Shown here piece by piece: positions 54,301 through 63,386 of a stretch of 64,000 nucleotides of DNA. Numbering within the stretch: position 1 is the stretch's first letter; each line of letters begins with the position of its first letter. Made by a program: the position numbers and the translations under genes. Source of the DNA: Flavobacterium sp. MC2016-06 (lineage in GTDB: Bacteria; Bacteroidota; Bacteroidia; Flavobacteriales; Flavobacteriaceae); NCBI RefSeq assembly GCF_009711165.2, contig NZ_WMID02000003.1:261548-325547 (forward strand). Direction: 5' to 3'. The notes under the pieces are model-generated. The model worked only from the letters and a program-made list of their open reading frames with translations, ran no database searches and was not told the DNA's origin.

Positions 54301-55039
54301 CGATCCCTACAACAATCCGGCAGCAAATCAGGTTTTAGAAAGCGATCATTATAACTTTATGTTCGAAAGTTCTGTTTTGAATTTAAATGCAATAATCAAA
54401 CAAACAGATATAGCCGCTTTGGTTTTTTATCAAGCAACATTCTCAAAAGAGCTTATTCAATTTTTAAAATTAAATAAAGAAAATACCAATCAAAAAATCC
54501 CCATGATTTATATCTCAGAAGATATTAATTACGAATTGAACGAACAATTATTAGAGATTGGTATTGATACTCATATTCAAATGCCAGCCAGTGTATCTTT
54601 CATTAGAAAAAAGATTGATCGTTTGATCGATCAAAATAAAGAACCGCTGCGAGAATATAAAATGCAGCAGAAAATATTTGAGATTCTAACCGAAGACAAC
54701 GATCATATTACACCAAATGAAAGACTCTTGAAAAAGGCTTTAGGAATTATTAAAGAGGAATTGCAAGATCCTTCTTTTAATGTAGAAATACTGGTAGAAC
54801 AATTGGGAATTTCTAGAGTAAAATGCTATCGTTTATTTAAAGAAACATTAAATCAATCTCCATCAGATGTATTAATGTCGCTCCGATTACAAAAGGCTGA
54901 GGTTTTATTAAAAACCAAGAAATTAAACATTTCTGAGATCAGTTTTGAATGCGGTTATAATGATCCAAAATACTTTGGACGCTCTTTTAAGAAGTATTTT
55001 GGCAAAAGTCCGAAGGAATATAAAGAGTATTCTGTGTAG
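51338..55039 (+). CDS. Hybrid two-component-type (HTCS-like) regulator with degenerate kinase and receiver
   Basis: The 1233-residue protein has a signal peptide, a periplasmic propeller of Reg_prop repeats from residue ~20 to ~590 (DRDGGLWIATWDGLNYFDGY, DDFGNIWLGHKDGGL, DNGDKVWISTTKGIAS), a Y_Y_Y-like domain, a membrane helix near 670-692 and a coiled coil. In the kinase part the H-box reads LAEFQEPI: Ala767 stands in for the phospho-His. The N-box is FNDVCKYSD and no GxG ATP-lid motif is seen. The receiver-like part (from ~980) has ALVFYQATF, with Tyr1031 where the phospho-Asp belongs. The C-terminus is an intact AraC-type HTH (FNVEILVEQLGISRVKCYRL, ISEISFECGYNDPKYFGRSF). It probably controls the adjacent susCD genes by a phosphorylation-independent conformational signal. 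Confidence 0.9.
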   Translation: MVKRGLIVFYFFTVQLFAQQIKFENFTTNQGLSNNSVVDIENDRDGGLWIATWDGLNYFDGYNFKIFKNNSNNHKTISSNYITKLEKDAVGQIWIITKEGNVNRYVGNDEFEEFKFKSNPKDIHLSQKGNLVVETAVAYYEFKNKSFVETARNNVKREDFNNLKNILLRKYPKLIINDILKDKLGNIWFATRENGLYIITNESNENNIQHFTSDLYAPYSFKSNEIETLHEDDFGNIWLGHKDGGLSMAYTGSEKISSVIPHPIKEPYLPAETIRAVTKDSKGKIWLGYYTRGLYCYNDNSHFFEKFRINEANSNPDWDRIRTLFTASDGTVWAGTYKGILRISGNSYTSYETSTAEGMPVNRCYSIYEDQSKQLWMGCWGGLAKFNLVTGKFEKFKGQELLSKYHIRCVKKNNQNLILATENNGVLVFNLTTNTLNKITTKEGILGNSIYSVFVDNESDNYWIASLGGVTVYNRKRGVIKNITESEGLPSHMVYGLIDNGDKVWISTTKGIASIDKKAYTVTSYNPKYGWQAPEFSEGAYFQDSKGILFFGGINGLNYFNPSTIQSYDSKTKVKLKVDGYENYLAAIEKSFSENELEIEITPIIFPNNKKTEIYYKLEGKDEDWVLLGANKKVEYTGLSSGDYKFLVKEGKNGTAKPEVFTLHIIEAFYETIWFYILLLIFVVIICLIVMYVKNKAAVIHQKYLEELVIARTKVIAYQKKNLEEINEELDKKNKKIVEQKEKLLMLHSNFEDETFEIEKFKSFMLAEFQEPISRIIKISSTLKKDTETQRDLIVQSGKLVNLISEWNYLEHVKDLGSIKKSAVYLFPVLKNNVEKLKNDLQLNQVNFNCEIDSSECFATVDVLRLKLALQYFFNDVCKYSDRDSTLNIAIAYENNAVTIKVTSDSVILKNNWHNISHYSPYFKALQVLLQDLQGEFIPSSEEQFQAILQIPIEVIDPKMNLKETISWKNFNHQDQLSSDKKCLLVFGDPYNNPAANQVLESDHYNFMFESSVLNLNAIIKQTDIAALVFYQATFSKELIQFLKLNKENTNQKIPMIYISEDINYELNEQLLEIGIDTHIQMPASVSFIRKKIDRLIDQNKEPLREYKMQQKIFEILTEDNDHITPNERLLKKALGIIKEELQDPSFNVEILVEQLGISRVKCYRLFKETLNQSPSDVLMSLRLQKAEVLLKTKKLNISEISFECGYNDPKYFGRSFKKYFGKSPKEYKEYSV

Positions 55040-55167
55040 AACCTCTGTTAGCGCTGGATTTACAGAAAGTTAGGATAATGTTAATGTGCAAAAACACCCC
55101 TTTTTTAACGTTAATTATATTCTAAATTGAATTAAAAGTCCTCTTTTGAGAAACAAAAATCCCCCTG

Positions 55168-55193
55168 TTGGCAAGATCCTTAAAATACTTTTG
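55168..55193 (+). promoter_or_regulatory. Candidate promoter of the susCD operon
   Basis: TTG (55168-55170) and TACTTTTG (55186-55193) match the Bacteroidota -33/-7 elements with a 15-base spacer, slightly short. The predicted start of transcription lies about 15-20 bases before the SusC ATG. Confidence 0.5.
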
Positions 55194-55217
55194 GCTAAAC
55201 ACAAAAAAGTATTTTAA

Positions 55218-58187
55218 ATGAAAAAAATTTATGCATTGTTAATTCTTGCCTTAGGATGTATGTCATACTCCTATGCGCAGGTAAATGTATCAGGAGTCGT
55301 AGTTTCTGATGTTGAAAAAGTACCCGTTCCCGGAGTCTCTGTTTATGTAAAAGGAGAATCAAAAGGAGCTGTAACAACAGATTTTGACGGGAATTTTGTA
55401 GTTAAAACGTTCTTGAAAGAGGGTGTTTTAGTTTTTTCTTATGTAGGATTTCAAACCAAAGAAATTCCTTTCACAGGTACTCAAAAATTAAATGTTTCGT
55501 TAACCGAAGAAGTTAGTACTTTAAATGAAGTAGTAGTTGTAGGTTACGGTTCTCAAAAAAGATCAGATGTAACCGGAGCAATTGGTTCGGTAAAAAGTGA
55601 AAATTTTAATAAAGGAGTTGTGGCCAATGCCGGACAGTTAATTCAAGGTAAAGTTGCCGGAGTTAATGTTGTGGGAGCAAGTGGAGAACCAGGTGCAACA
55701 CAAGATATCATTATTCGTGGAGTTGGAAGTTTACGTTCTGGAACAACACCGCTTTATGTTGTAGATGGTTTTGCTTTAGACAATTCTAATAATGGAGTTG
55801 CTTCAAATCCGCTGAATTTTATTAACCCGCAGGATATCGAAAGTATCGAAGTTCTTAAAGACGCATCTGCTTCTGCAATTTACGGTTCTAGAGCGTCTAA
55901 TGGTGTAGTTGTAATTACAACTAAAAAAGGAACGAAAGGTCAAGCCAAAATAAATCTTTCTATGTCTACTGGATTCTCTTCATTGACAAACAAAGTAGAT
56001 GTTTTTAGTGCTGACGAATTTAGAAAACAAGTTGCTGCTGTAGGTGGTACTTTGCAAGATGGCGGTGCTAATACAGACTGGCAGGATGAATTAACGAGAA
56101 CTGGTGTATCTCAAAATGTTAATTTATCGATGAGCGGCGGTACAGATAAATCTACGTATGCAGCTTCTATTGGTGTAGACAATCAAGAAGGTATTTTAAG
56201 AAATAGTGATTTAAAACGTTATTCTGGACGTTTAAATTTAAGCCAAAAAGCATTAGACGATAAATTTAATATCACGTTTAATATGACGGGTACTAAACTT
56301 GAAAATTCAAGACCAGATGCTAGATCGGTTGTGGGTAATATGTTGACATTAAATCCTACGGATGCCGTTTATGTTAATGGACAACCAAATGTTAATTTAA
56401 GCAATGATGCTTTGAATCCTTTAATCAGCGAAAGCATTTATTCTGATTTGACAAACAACAACCGTATTTTGGCAAACATCTCTCCGTCTTATGAGTTTAT
56501 AAAAGGATTAACGTATAAATTTAATCTTGGAGTTGATTATTCTATGTCAGAAAGAGACATACAGGTTTTACCGTATGCATCGGCTACTAATACGACTTTA
56601 GGTTCTTTAAATAATGTTATTACGAACAACAATAACGTTTTGTACGAAAATACATTAACGTATAACTTTGCTGTAAAAGCACATAGTTTTACGGTTTTAG
56701 CAGGTCAATCGTACCAAAAAATTCAAGTAAACCAAAAAGGGTATACTTTATCTGGATTTCCTAATAATGGTGTTGAACCAAAAAATCAAATAGAAACGGC
56801 AAGCGAACGTACAACTCAGGCTTCGTCTGCAGTAGAAAATGAATTGCAGTCTTTCTTCGGAAGATTAAACTATGGTTACGACAATAAATATTTGCTTACT
56901 GCAACAATGCGTGCAGACGGTTCTTCTAAATTTGGTAAAAACAACAGATACGGATATTTCCCTTCTGTAGCATTAGGTTGGAATATTACTAAAGAAGATT
57001 TTCTAGCAGACTCTGAAAAGATTAATAATCTTAAATTAAGAGCAAGTTGGGGACAAACGGGTTCTCAAGAGATTCCTTCTAAAATAACAAAAGCAAGTTA
57101 TACAGAAAGCAATACAGGGAATGATACTTATCCATTAGATCCATCTGCTACAGATTTAAGCGGATATCCTTATGGTTCAATCTATACACGTTTGGCTAAT
57201 CCAAATATTCAATGGGAAGTTTCAACACAAACAAACATTGGTTTAGATTTTAGTTTGTTTAATAATAGACTTTCAGGTACTGTTGATTATTTCAATAAAG
57301 TTTCGGATAATATTTTATTAGAAGTTGCGCCGGTAGATCCAATTCAGCCAACATCAAAATATTGGACAAACATTCCTAACATGCAGATTAAAAACAATGG
57401 TATTGAGGTAGCGTTAGATTACAGTAGTGATAAAGCTAAAGACTTCTCTTACAGCATTGGCGGAAACGTATCGTTTACAGATAATAAAGTAGTAAACTCT
57501 CCGTACAAAATATTAACAACTGGTGGTGCTCAAGGTGGCGGACAATCTGGTGCTACTATTAATGGTGTACTTAACGGACAGCCTATTGGTTCTTTTTATA
57601 TGCTTCAGTTTACAGGAATTGGTGCCGATGGTTTAAATCAGTTTGCTGATACTAACAAAGATGGTCAGATTCTAGACAATGACCGTGTGGTTGCCGGAAG
57701 TGCATTACCAGATTATATTTATGCATTTTATTTGAATTTTAAATACAAGAATTTTGATTTAGGATTGAATTTTAATGGTGCTGGTGGTAATAAAATTTAC
57801 AACCACGTGGCAATGTCTTCATTCAACAGAGGAAATCTTGCGAATTCTTTCAATACTACAGACAGAGCTTCAGAATTCTTAAACGAATCTTCTACAAATT
57901 CTAACACTGTTTCTACTAGATACTTGGAAGACGGTAGTTTCTTAAGATTAAATAATGCGACTTTAGGATATAATTTAAACCCAAAATTAATTGGTCTTGA
58001 TAATGTAATGGACAATTTACGTCTTTCTGTAACTGGTCAAAATTTATTTGTAATCACAAAATACAGTGGTTATGATCCTGAGATCAACACGGGGACTTCA
58101 GTTGGTGACATTCAGTCTTTCGGAATTGACTACTTCAGTTATCCTCGAAGCAGAACAATCGTATTTGCCTTGAACGTTGCATTTTAA
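55218..58187 (+). CDS. SusC/RagA-family TonB-dependent outer-membrane transporter
   Basis: The 989-residue protein has a signal peptide (MKKIYALLILALGCMSYSYA|Q), a carboxypeptidase-D-like domain (~22-105, VSGVVVSDVEKVPVPGVSVY, VTTDFDGNFVV, VFSYVGFQTKEI), a TonB-box-like segment (LNEVVVVGYGSQKRSDVTGA), a plug domain (~115-230, IIIRGVGSLRSGTTPLYVVD, IESIEVLKDASASAIYGSRA) and a beta barrel to the C-terminal Phe (RTIVFALNVAF). It imports a substrate bound by SusD using TonB energy. SusD starts 16 bases later. Confidence 0.95.
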   Translation: MKKIYALLILALGCMSYSYAQVNVSGVVVSDVEKVPVPGVSVYVKGESKGAVTTDFDGNFVVKTFLKEGVLVFSYVGFQTKEIPFTGTQKLNVSLTEEVSTLNEVVVVGYGSQKRSDVTGAIGSVKSENFNKGVVANAGQLIQGKVAGVNVVGASGEPGATQDIIIRGVGSLRSGTTPLYVVDGFALDNSNNGVASNPLNFINPQDIESIEVLKDASASAIYGSRASNGVVVITTKKGTKGQAKINLSMSTGFSSLTNKVDVFSADEFRKQVAAVGGTLQDGGANTDWQDELTRTGVSQNVNLSMSGGTDKSTYAASIGVDNQEGILRNSDLKRYSGRLNLSQKALDDKFNITFNMTGTKLENSRPDARSVVGNMLTLNPTDAVYVNGQPNVNLSNDALNPLISESIYSDLTNNNRILANISPSYEFIKGLTYKFNLGVDYSMSERDIQVLPYASATNTTLGSLNNVITNNNNVLYENTLTYNFAVKAHSFTVLAGQSYQKIQVNQKGYTLSGFPNNGVEPKNQIETASERTTQASSAVENELQSFFGRLNYGYDNKYLLTATMRADGSSKFGKNNRYGYFPSVALGWNITKEDFLADSEKINNLKLRASWGQTGSQEIPSKITKASYTESNTGNDTYPLDPSATDLSGYPYGSIYTRLANPNIQWEVSTQTNIGLDFSLFNNRLSGTVDYFNKVSDNILLEVAPVDPIQPTSKYWTNIPNMQIKNNGIEVALDYSSDKAKDFSYSIGGNVSFTDNKVVNSPYKILTTGGAQGGGQSGATINGVLNGQPIGSFYMLQFTGIGADGLNQFADTNKDGQILDNDRVVAGSALPDYIYAFYLNFKYKNFDLGLNFNGAGGNKIYNHVAMSSFNRGNLANSFNTTDRASEFLNESSTNSNTVSTRYLEDGSFLRLNNATLGYNLNPKLIGLDNVMDNLRLSVTGQNLFVITKYSGYDPEINTGTSVGDIQSFGIDYFSYPRSRTIVFALNVAF

Positions 58188-58203
58188 TCAAAAATAAAAT
58201 ATC

Positions 58204-59946
58204 ATGAAAAATAAAATAATAGTAGGAGCTCTTGCATTAGGTTTATTATTTACCTGGAGCTGTACAAACTTAGAAGAAAAAGTCTTGGATGAATCCTTAG
58301 ATGGTGCAGGACAAGCAGAAGCGATCAGTGGTGCTATTGCTCCAGCATACGGACAATTAAAATCGACTTGGATACATACAAACAATTTTGGTCTGCAGTT
58401 AATTGCCAGCGACGAAGGTATTTTACCTTATAGAGGTGGAACAGACTGGTATGATGGTGGTAAATATTTAGCAGTACATGCACACACCACTACGCCTACT
58501 AATGACTTGGTTACGAGTACGTGGAATGAACTTACTAAAAATATTTCAAGAACATTATCGGCTATTGAAGTATTAACTCCTCTTGCCGCTGCTGGAAATA
58601 CAGAAGCGCAGGGAGCACTTTACGAAATGAAAGCTCTGAGAGCTTATTTGAATATGATGACATTAGACAGCTGGGGACTTGTGTTTAAAAAAGAATCATC
58701 GGCTTCTATTTCAGAAATACTTAGAGGTCAAGATGCGGTTTCTTATATAGAAAGCGAATTGTTGTCTGTTGCAGATGTTATTAATACAGACAAAGGACCA
58801 GGAAGAATGACACAAGCTGCGGTTTGGGGACTTCTTGCAAGACTAAATCTAAATGCTGCAGTTTACCGTGATCCTTATGGTAAACCTACATTTACAACGG
58901 CAGATATGGATAAAGTTATTAAATATACGGACAACATTGTAAATTCAGGTAAATTTACTTTATCTCCAGAGTATTTTGATTTATTTGATGATGCTAATAA
59001 TTCTAACAAAGAATTAATATTTGCATTAGATCAGCGTGGAGTTTTAAAAGACGAAAACAACCGTTGGGCATATTGGTCAATTCCAGGATCAATGTTTCCT
59101 AGACCAGAATCTATTAATGCAGACGGAACAGATGGTCCAGCAATTACTTCAGATTTTTACCAAACATGGGTTGATGCTTATGGTGCTGTAGATCCTGCAG
59201 ATGCAGATTCTAGATTTTATAAAAACAATGCCAAAGTACCAGAAAATTTAAAAGACCTAACAGGATTCTCGCCATTAAACGATCAAGATCATTACTACTG
59301 TGTAAAAGCAGAAGAGTTTGAAATTGACAGAGGAATCATGAGAGGAATTCCTTGGGCTGCAAGAAAAGATGCTAACGGTGCTTTTTATAAATGTGATACG
59401 GGATATAGAATTTACCCAGTTAAGCAGATTAAAGGAAACGGACCTGATAAAAATGTTGGGTATGTAAACCTTACTTTAAAAGTAGATTTTACTAATGAAG
59501 GAAGTACACATGCTGCAGGATACAGAGTTTCAAAATACCAATTTAGCCATACTTCTCCAGACGGAAACTATTACAGTAGTGTAGATATGGTATTGTTGAG
59601 ATACGCTGAGATTTTTATGATGCGTGCAGAAGCTAAATTAAGAAAAGGTGATAATGCAGGTGCATTGGCCGATATGAACACTGTAAGAACTTCTAGAACA
59701 GCTCGTGCTCCAATTCCTGCTGCACTTCCAGCGGTTAGTTTAGATATTTTATATAGAGAATACGGTTTTGAGTTTTACTGGGAAGGTTTAAGAAGAAACA
59801 CTCAAATTCGTTTCAGCCATTTTGAAGATAAATGGACTGAAAAATCAGATACAGATGTAAGCAAAAGATTGTTCCCAATTCCACAGGTAGCAATCGACGG
59901 AGCTTCTAACACTCCTGGATATTTAGTACAGAATAAAGGATATTAA
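58204..59946 (+). CDS. SusD/RagB-family nutrient-binding lipoprotein
   Basis: The 580-residue protein has a lipoprotein signal (ALGLLFTWSC, Cys20), so it should be a surface-exposed lipoprotein that caps the SusC barrel. The TPR-rich helical fold of the family is visible: ALYEMKALRAYLNMMTLDSW, AAVWGLLARLNLNAAVYRDP, then VLLRYAEIFMMRAEAKLRKG, and the typical end LYREYGFEFYWEGLRRNTQI with FPIPQ. The substrate cannot be read from the sequence; the downstream phosphatase hints at a phosphorylated compound. Confidence 0.95.
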   Translation: MKNKIIVGALALGLLFTWSCTNLEEKVLDESLDGAGQAEAISGAIAPAYGQLKSTWIHTNNFGLQLIASDEGILPYRGGTDWYDGGKYLAVHAHTTTPTNDLVTSTWNELTKNISRTLSAIEVLTPLAAAGNTEAQGALYEMKALRAYLNMMTLDSWGLVFKKESSASISEILRGQDAVSYIESELLSVADVINTDKGPGRMTQAAVWGLLARLNLNAAVYRDPYGKPTFTTADMDKVIKYTDNIVNSGKFTLSPEYFDLFDDANNSNKELIFALDQRGVLKDENNRWAYWSIPGSMFPRPESINADGTDGPAITSDFYQTWVDAYGAVDPADADSRFYKNNAKVPENLKDLTGFSPLNDQDHYYCVKAEEFEIDRGIMRGIPWAARKDANGAFYKCDTGYRIYPVKQIKGNGPDKNVGYVNLTLKVDFTNEGSTHAAGYRVSKYQFSHTSPDGNYYSSVDMVLLRYAEIFMMRAEAKLRKGDNAGALADMNTVRTSRTARAPIPAALPAVSLDILYREYGFEFYWEGLRRNTQIRFSHFEDKWTEKSDTDVSKRLFPIPQVAIDGASNTPGYLVQNKGY

Positions 59947-59975
59947 GATAAGTTTGTTTATTTGTTGTTTAATTT

Positions 59976-60040
59976 GAAGACTGCAATTCGTTTTGCTACT
60001 GTACCAAAAAAGGAGCAGTCTTCTTATTTTTATTTTTTTT
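59976..60040 (+). terminator. Probable terminator after susD
   Basis: GAAGACTGC (59976-59984) pairs with GCAGTCTTC (60015-60023) across a 30-base loop, followed by a T-rich run with eight consecutive T. Confidence 0.65.
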
Positions 60041-60048
60041 TAGTTAAT

Positions 60049-60096
60049 AAAAACAGGACTGTTTTAGAACTTTTAAAACATCATCCTGTTTTTATT
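60049..60096 (+). terminator. Second hairpin terminator between susD and the phosphatase gene
   Basis: AAAAACAGGA (60049-60058) and TCCTGTTTTT (60084-60093) pair, with an inner stem GTTTTA/TAAAAC. Two hairpins in tandem suggest that the phosphatase gene has its own promoter. Confidence 0.75.
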
Positions 60097-60209
60097 CTTT
60101 AAAACCTTTAGAACTTCTGTTGAAAATTTCTAATCACTCTTTTTGCCTCAATTCCTATCACAAAATACAATTGTTTTTTGCCTACTCAAAATTCATTAAT
60201 TAATTTCAA

Positions 60210-62009
60210 ATGAAAACATCATTTTTATTCCTTACCCTGTTCCTATTGTTTTTTGGAAAAAGTAACCTGCTTTATTCTCAAGATGCAGTTAAAATACATT
60301 CACATAACGATTACAATCAAACCATTCCTTTTTGGGATGCTTATGCAAACGGAGCGACATCTATAGAAGCCGACATTTTTTTGAAAGACAATAACTTGTA
60401 TGTTTCCCATAATCAAGAAGATATTACCGCTTCTAAAACGTTAGAAGCCTTGTACCTAAAGCCTTTGCAAACGGCTCTAGAAATGAAATATAAAAAAGAG
60501 CAGCAGCTAGTTTTATTAATAGACATTAAAACAGAAGCCGAAGCTACACTCAACAAACTTGTTTCAGTTTTAAAAAAATATGAAACCATTATTCATAATC
60601 AAAACATTAAAATAATTGTATCTGGAAATAGACCAAATTCAGAGACCTATATAAAATATCCTGCTTTTATTTTCTTTGATTTTCAAGAATTAGGAAAAAC
60701 CATTTCAAAAGAAAATTGGGAAAAAGTAGCCATGGTGAGTTTAGATTTTAAAAAATATTCCGTCTGGAACGGATTAGGAAGATTGACTCATGATGATTAT
60801 GCTCGTGTAAGTTCAATTATTGCTAAAGCAAAAGAAACTCATAAACCATTTCGTTTTTGGGGATCACCAGACACCAAAAGCGCTTGGAAAGCATTTTTAG
60901 AACTTGGAGTAGATATTATTAACACAGACAAACCTTTTAGTTGTGTTCAGTATGTAGAATCTTTGCCAAAGCGATTTATAACTGCAAGCAATTCTTCAAA
61001 AGTCTATAAGCCAAGTTATAAAACAGATCAAAAACAACTTCCTGTTAAAAATGTTATTTTGTTAATAGGAGACGGAAATGGTTTGTCGCAAATATCTTCA
61101 GCTGTTTTAGCCAATAACGGAGCGCTTTCGGTAACACAATTGAAAAGCATTGGTTTTATAAAAACACAATCGGCAGATGATTTTATTACCGATTCTGCAG
61201 CTGCAGGAACAGCTTTAGCAACAGGTGAGAAAACAAATAATAGAGCGATTGGAACAGATAGTTTGAGAAAACCAATTCCGAACATTTTAGAAATTTTACA
61301 AAAAAGAAAATTCGCTACAGGTGTTATCACTACAGATGAAATTACCGGCGCAACTCCAGCCGCTTTTTATGCACACACAGAAGAAAGATCTGATACAGAT
61401 GGAATTGCTAAAGATTTAGTAAAAAGTAAATTGAATTTGTTTGTAGGCGGCGGTTCTTCTAGTTTCAAAAATACAGCAGTAGAATCTAAATTTAAAATAT
61501 TGGCTTCTGTAAAAGATATGCAAACTGTTACATCTGATACTATCGGTGTCTTTATCTCCCCAAATAGAGTACCGTCAGTTTTAGAAGGAAGAGGAGAATT
61601 ATTAGCAGAAGCCACAAAATACAGTCTTGAATTTTTAAGCAAAAAGAATAAACCTTTTTTCTTAATGGTTGAAGGCGCGCAAATTGACAGTTTTGGACAC
61701 GTAAACAATGTAGCTGGAATAGTAGCCGAAACCATAGATTTTGACACTGCTATAACCGAAGCACTTATGTTTGCAGATAAAAATGAAGGAACATTAGTTA
61801 TTATTACAGCAGATCATGAAACTTCTGGATTTGGTATTCCGCAGGGAAATTTGAAAAAGCACAAAATCGAAGGAGATTTTATAACAAATGACCACACTGC
61901 AACGATGGTGCCTATATTCTCTTATGGCCCGCACTCACAAGATTTTCAAGGAGTATTTGAAAACAATGAAGTGTTTCATAAAATACTTTCGGTATTAGAA
62001 TTAAAATAA
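60210..62009 (+). CDS. Fused phosphodiesterase-like (GDPD/PI-PLC) and alkaline phosphatase enzyme
   Basis: The 599-residue secreted protein has a signal peptide (to about LLYS|Q). Residues ~28-255 form a GDPD/PI-PLC-like barrel: KIHSHNDYNQTIPFWDAYAN, TSIEADIFLKDNNLYVSHNQ and FRFWGSPD. Residues ~280-599 are an alkaline phosphatase: ILLIGDGNG (Asp288), DSAAAGTALATGEKT with nucleophile Ser329, VEGAQIDSFGHVN, and ITADHETSGFG with metal-binding Asp/His. A two-step reaction, phosphodiester to monoester to free phosphate, would suit such a fusion, though the barrel's activity is inferred. No T9SS domain is present. It probably acts in the periplasm, beside a SusCD importer. Confidence 0.85.
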   Translation: MKTSFLFLTLFLLFFGKSNLLYSQDAVKIHSHNDYNQTIPFWDAYANGATSIEADIFLKDNNLYVSHNQEDITASKTLEALYLKPLQTALEMKYKKEQQLVLLIDIKTEAEATLNKLVSVLKKYETIIHNQNIKIIVSGNRPNSETYIKYPAFIFFDFQELGKTISKENWEKVAMVSLDFKKYSVWNGLGRLTHDDYARVSSIIAKAKETHKPFRFWGSPDTKSAWKAFLELGVDIINTDKPFSCVQYVESLPKRFITASNSSKVYKPSYKTDQKQLPVKNVILLIGDGNGLSQISSAVLANNGALSVTQLKSIGFIKTQSADDFITDSAAAGTALATGEKTNNRAIGTDSLRKPIPNILEILQKRKFATGVITTDEITGATPAAFYAHTEERSDTDGIAKDLVKSKLNLFVGGGSSSFKNTAVESKFKILASVKDMQTVTSDTIGVFISPNRVPSVLEGRGELLAEATKYSLEFLSKKNKPFFLMVEGAQIDSFGHVNNVAGIVAETIDFDTAITEALMFADKNEGTLVIITADHETSGFGIPQGNLKKHKIEGDFITNDHTATMVPIFSYGPHSQDFQGVFENNEVFHKILSVLELK

Positions 62010-62081
62010 AAGGATAGAAATAAGGGAATGAAAATGGTTTATAAGTAATTGGCGGGTAGTATCATATTGTTGTGAAACACT

Positions 62082-62089
62082 TAACTTTG
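62082..62089 (+). promoter_or_regulatory. Candidate -7 element before the small secreted protein gene
   Basis: TAACTTTG matches TAnnTTTG, 44 bases before the ATG at 62134; the -33 TTG is not well placed. Confidence 0.3.
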
Positions 62090-62133
62090 TAGGTGAAAAA
62101 AGAGTAAAATTGAATTAATGATTTTAATTTATT

Positions 62134-62757
62134 ATGAAAAATATATTTTTGACATTACTTAGTATGTTTTGCGTTACAGTATCTTCTCAAAAAAGCATTG
62201 AGAATAATATTTATATACAAAGTTTTGACAATCAATATAACAACCTCCATACCGATAATAAAGGAAATTTAATTTTTTTTGATAAAGTTTATTCAAAGTA
62301 CAACCTAAAAACAGGTTTGATAGAACAAAATGATTCATTGACATTAAAAAAAATATCGCTTTCTAATCAAAAATATAGTTACTATATAAAAATAACGTAT
62401 GAAAAAGATAGTACTAAAAGAGGTTTCGATTTAAAGTCTTTTAATTTATGCAAGACTATTGCTTTAAATGGATTGAAGAAGATAAAATTCAAAAAAATTC
62501 CTGTTCAAAAAAAAGTTTTTGAATGTAATGAAAGTAGATATAATAATGTTTTGGTTCTTAAATCGTTTTTTCTAACCCATGCATTTATTTCCCAAGATGA
62601 TAAAGGTGATAAGTATTTAATTAAATTAATAGACGAGAATTGTGATGTTTTGTATAATGAAACTTGTGAAATAAATTCCTTGTTTTCTGATGAAGAAAAG
62701 TTTCTTATTATTAAAAATAAAAATAAAATAATTGTTGTTTACGATAAATACATGTAA
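62134..62757 (+). CDS. Secreted protein of unknown function
   Basis: The protein has 207 residues and a signal peptide (MKNIFLTLLSMFCVTVSS|Q). The mature part contains NNIYIQSFDNQYNNLHTDNK, YSKYNLKTGLIEQNDSLTLK, CKTIALNGLKKIKFKKIPVQ and a C-terminal strand-rich section (KFLIIKNKNKIIVVYDKYM). It has three or four Cys residues (CKT, ECNE, ENCD, NETCE) that might pair in the periplasm. I recognise no family. It stands alone, with 124 bases to the phosphatase gene upstream and a broken gene downstream. Confidence 0.65.
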   Translation: MKNIFLTLLSMFCVTVSSQKSIENNIYIQSFDNQYNNLHTDNKGNLIFFDKVYSKYNLKTGLIEQNDSLTLKKISLSNQKYSYYIKITYEKDSTKRGFDLKSFNLCKTIALNGLKKIKFKKIPVQKKVFECNESRYNNVLVLKSFFLTHAFISQDDKGDKYLIKLIDENCDVLYNETCEINSLFSDEEKFLIIKNKNKIIVVYDKYM

Positions 62758-62880
62758 ACCCTAGACAAATTCTAATTTGATAGAATAGATGTTAGTGCAG
62801 TATTCCATTTTAGATAGATTCGAAACCTTCGGCTTGGTGAATAATCATTTTACCACCAGCAATACAAAAACATACAGCAG

Positions 62881-63386
62881 ATGAAAAATGTGATTTTAAC
62901 CATTCTTTTTTGAGCCGTTTATCAAATAGGAATCTTACAAGGCATTAAAAACAATACAGAACTAAATTATGACTGTAAATTGCACGGACAGACTAGAAGC
63001 TTAACGCTGACTTCAAAATAACCAATGATACATTGGTCTTAGATTTGAATACAAGAGGTGTAAAGAGCAGTATTGTAATGGCACAGAAAGCTTTTAAAAA
63101 TGGAAATGCTTTAAGTTTTAATTAAGGAGAATATGCACCTGTTTTGTATTTAAAGCCAAATGAAATTTCTTTTATGATTTCGCAGTCGGCTTATCAAGAT
63201 TTGATGAAAAATAATAAGTTTATCTATAACAATACAAATTATGTTTTAGATGAAAATGCAAACAAAGATGAGGTTCAGATAGACGGAAAATCAGTAGAAA
63301 CTTTTCGCGTAATCGCACAAATAGGCCAAACCGAAATCTGGATTATAAAAAATCCAGATTTTCCCTTAATCTGTAAATTTTGTTGA
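62881..63386 (+). pseudogene. Decayed secreted-protein gene
   Basis: Starting at ATG 62881 the frame reads MKNVILTILF, then TGA (62911-62913), then continues AVYQIGILQGIKNNTELNYD and LHGQTRSLTLTS to a TAA at 63019-63021. Before that stop another frame takes over (FKITNDTLVLDLNTRGVKSS), breaks at TAA 63123-63125, and is open again through GEYAPVLYLKPNEISFMISQ to the stop at 63386. The three pieces form one sensible secreted protein of about 165 residues (signal-like start, LYLKPNEISFMISQSAYQDL, VETFRVIAQIGQTEIWIIKN). The last piece alone (63144-63386) has no likely start and should not be counted as a gene. Confidence 0.6.
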
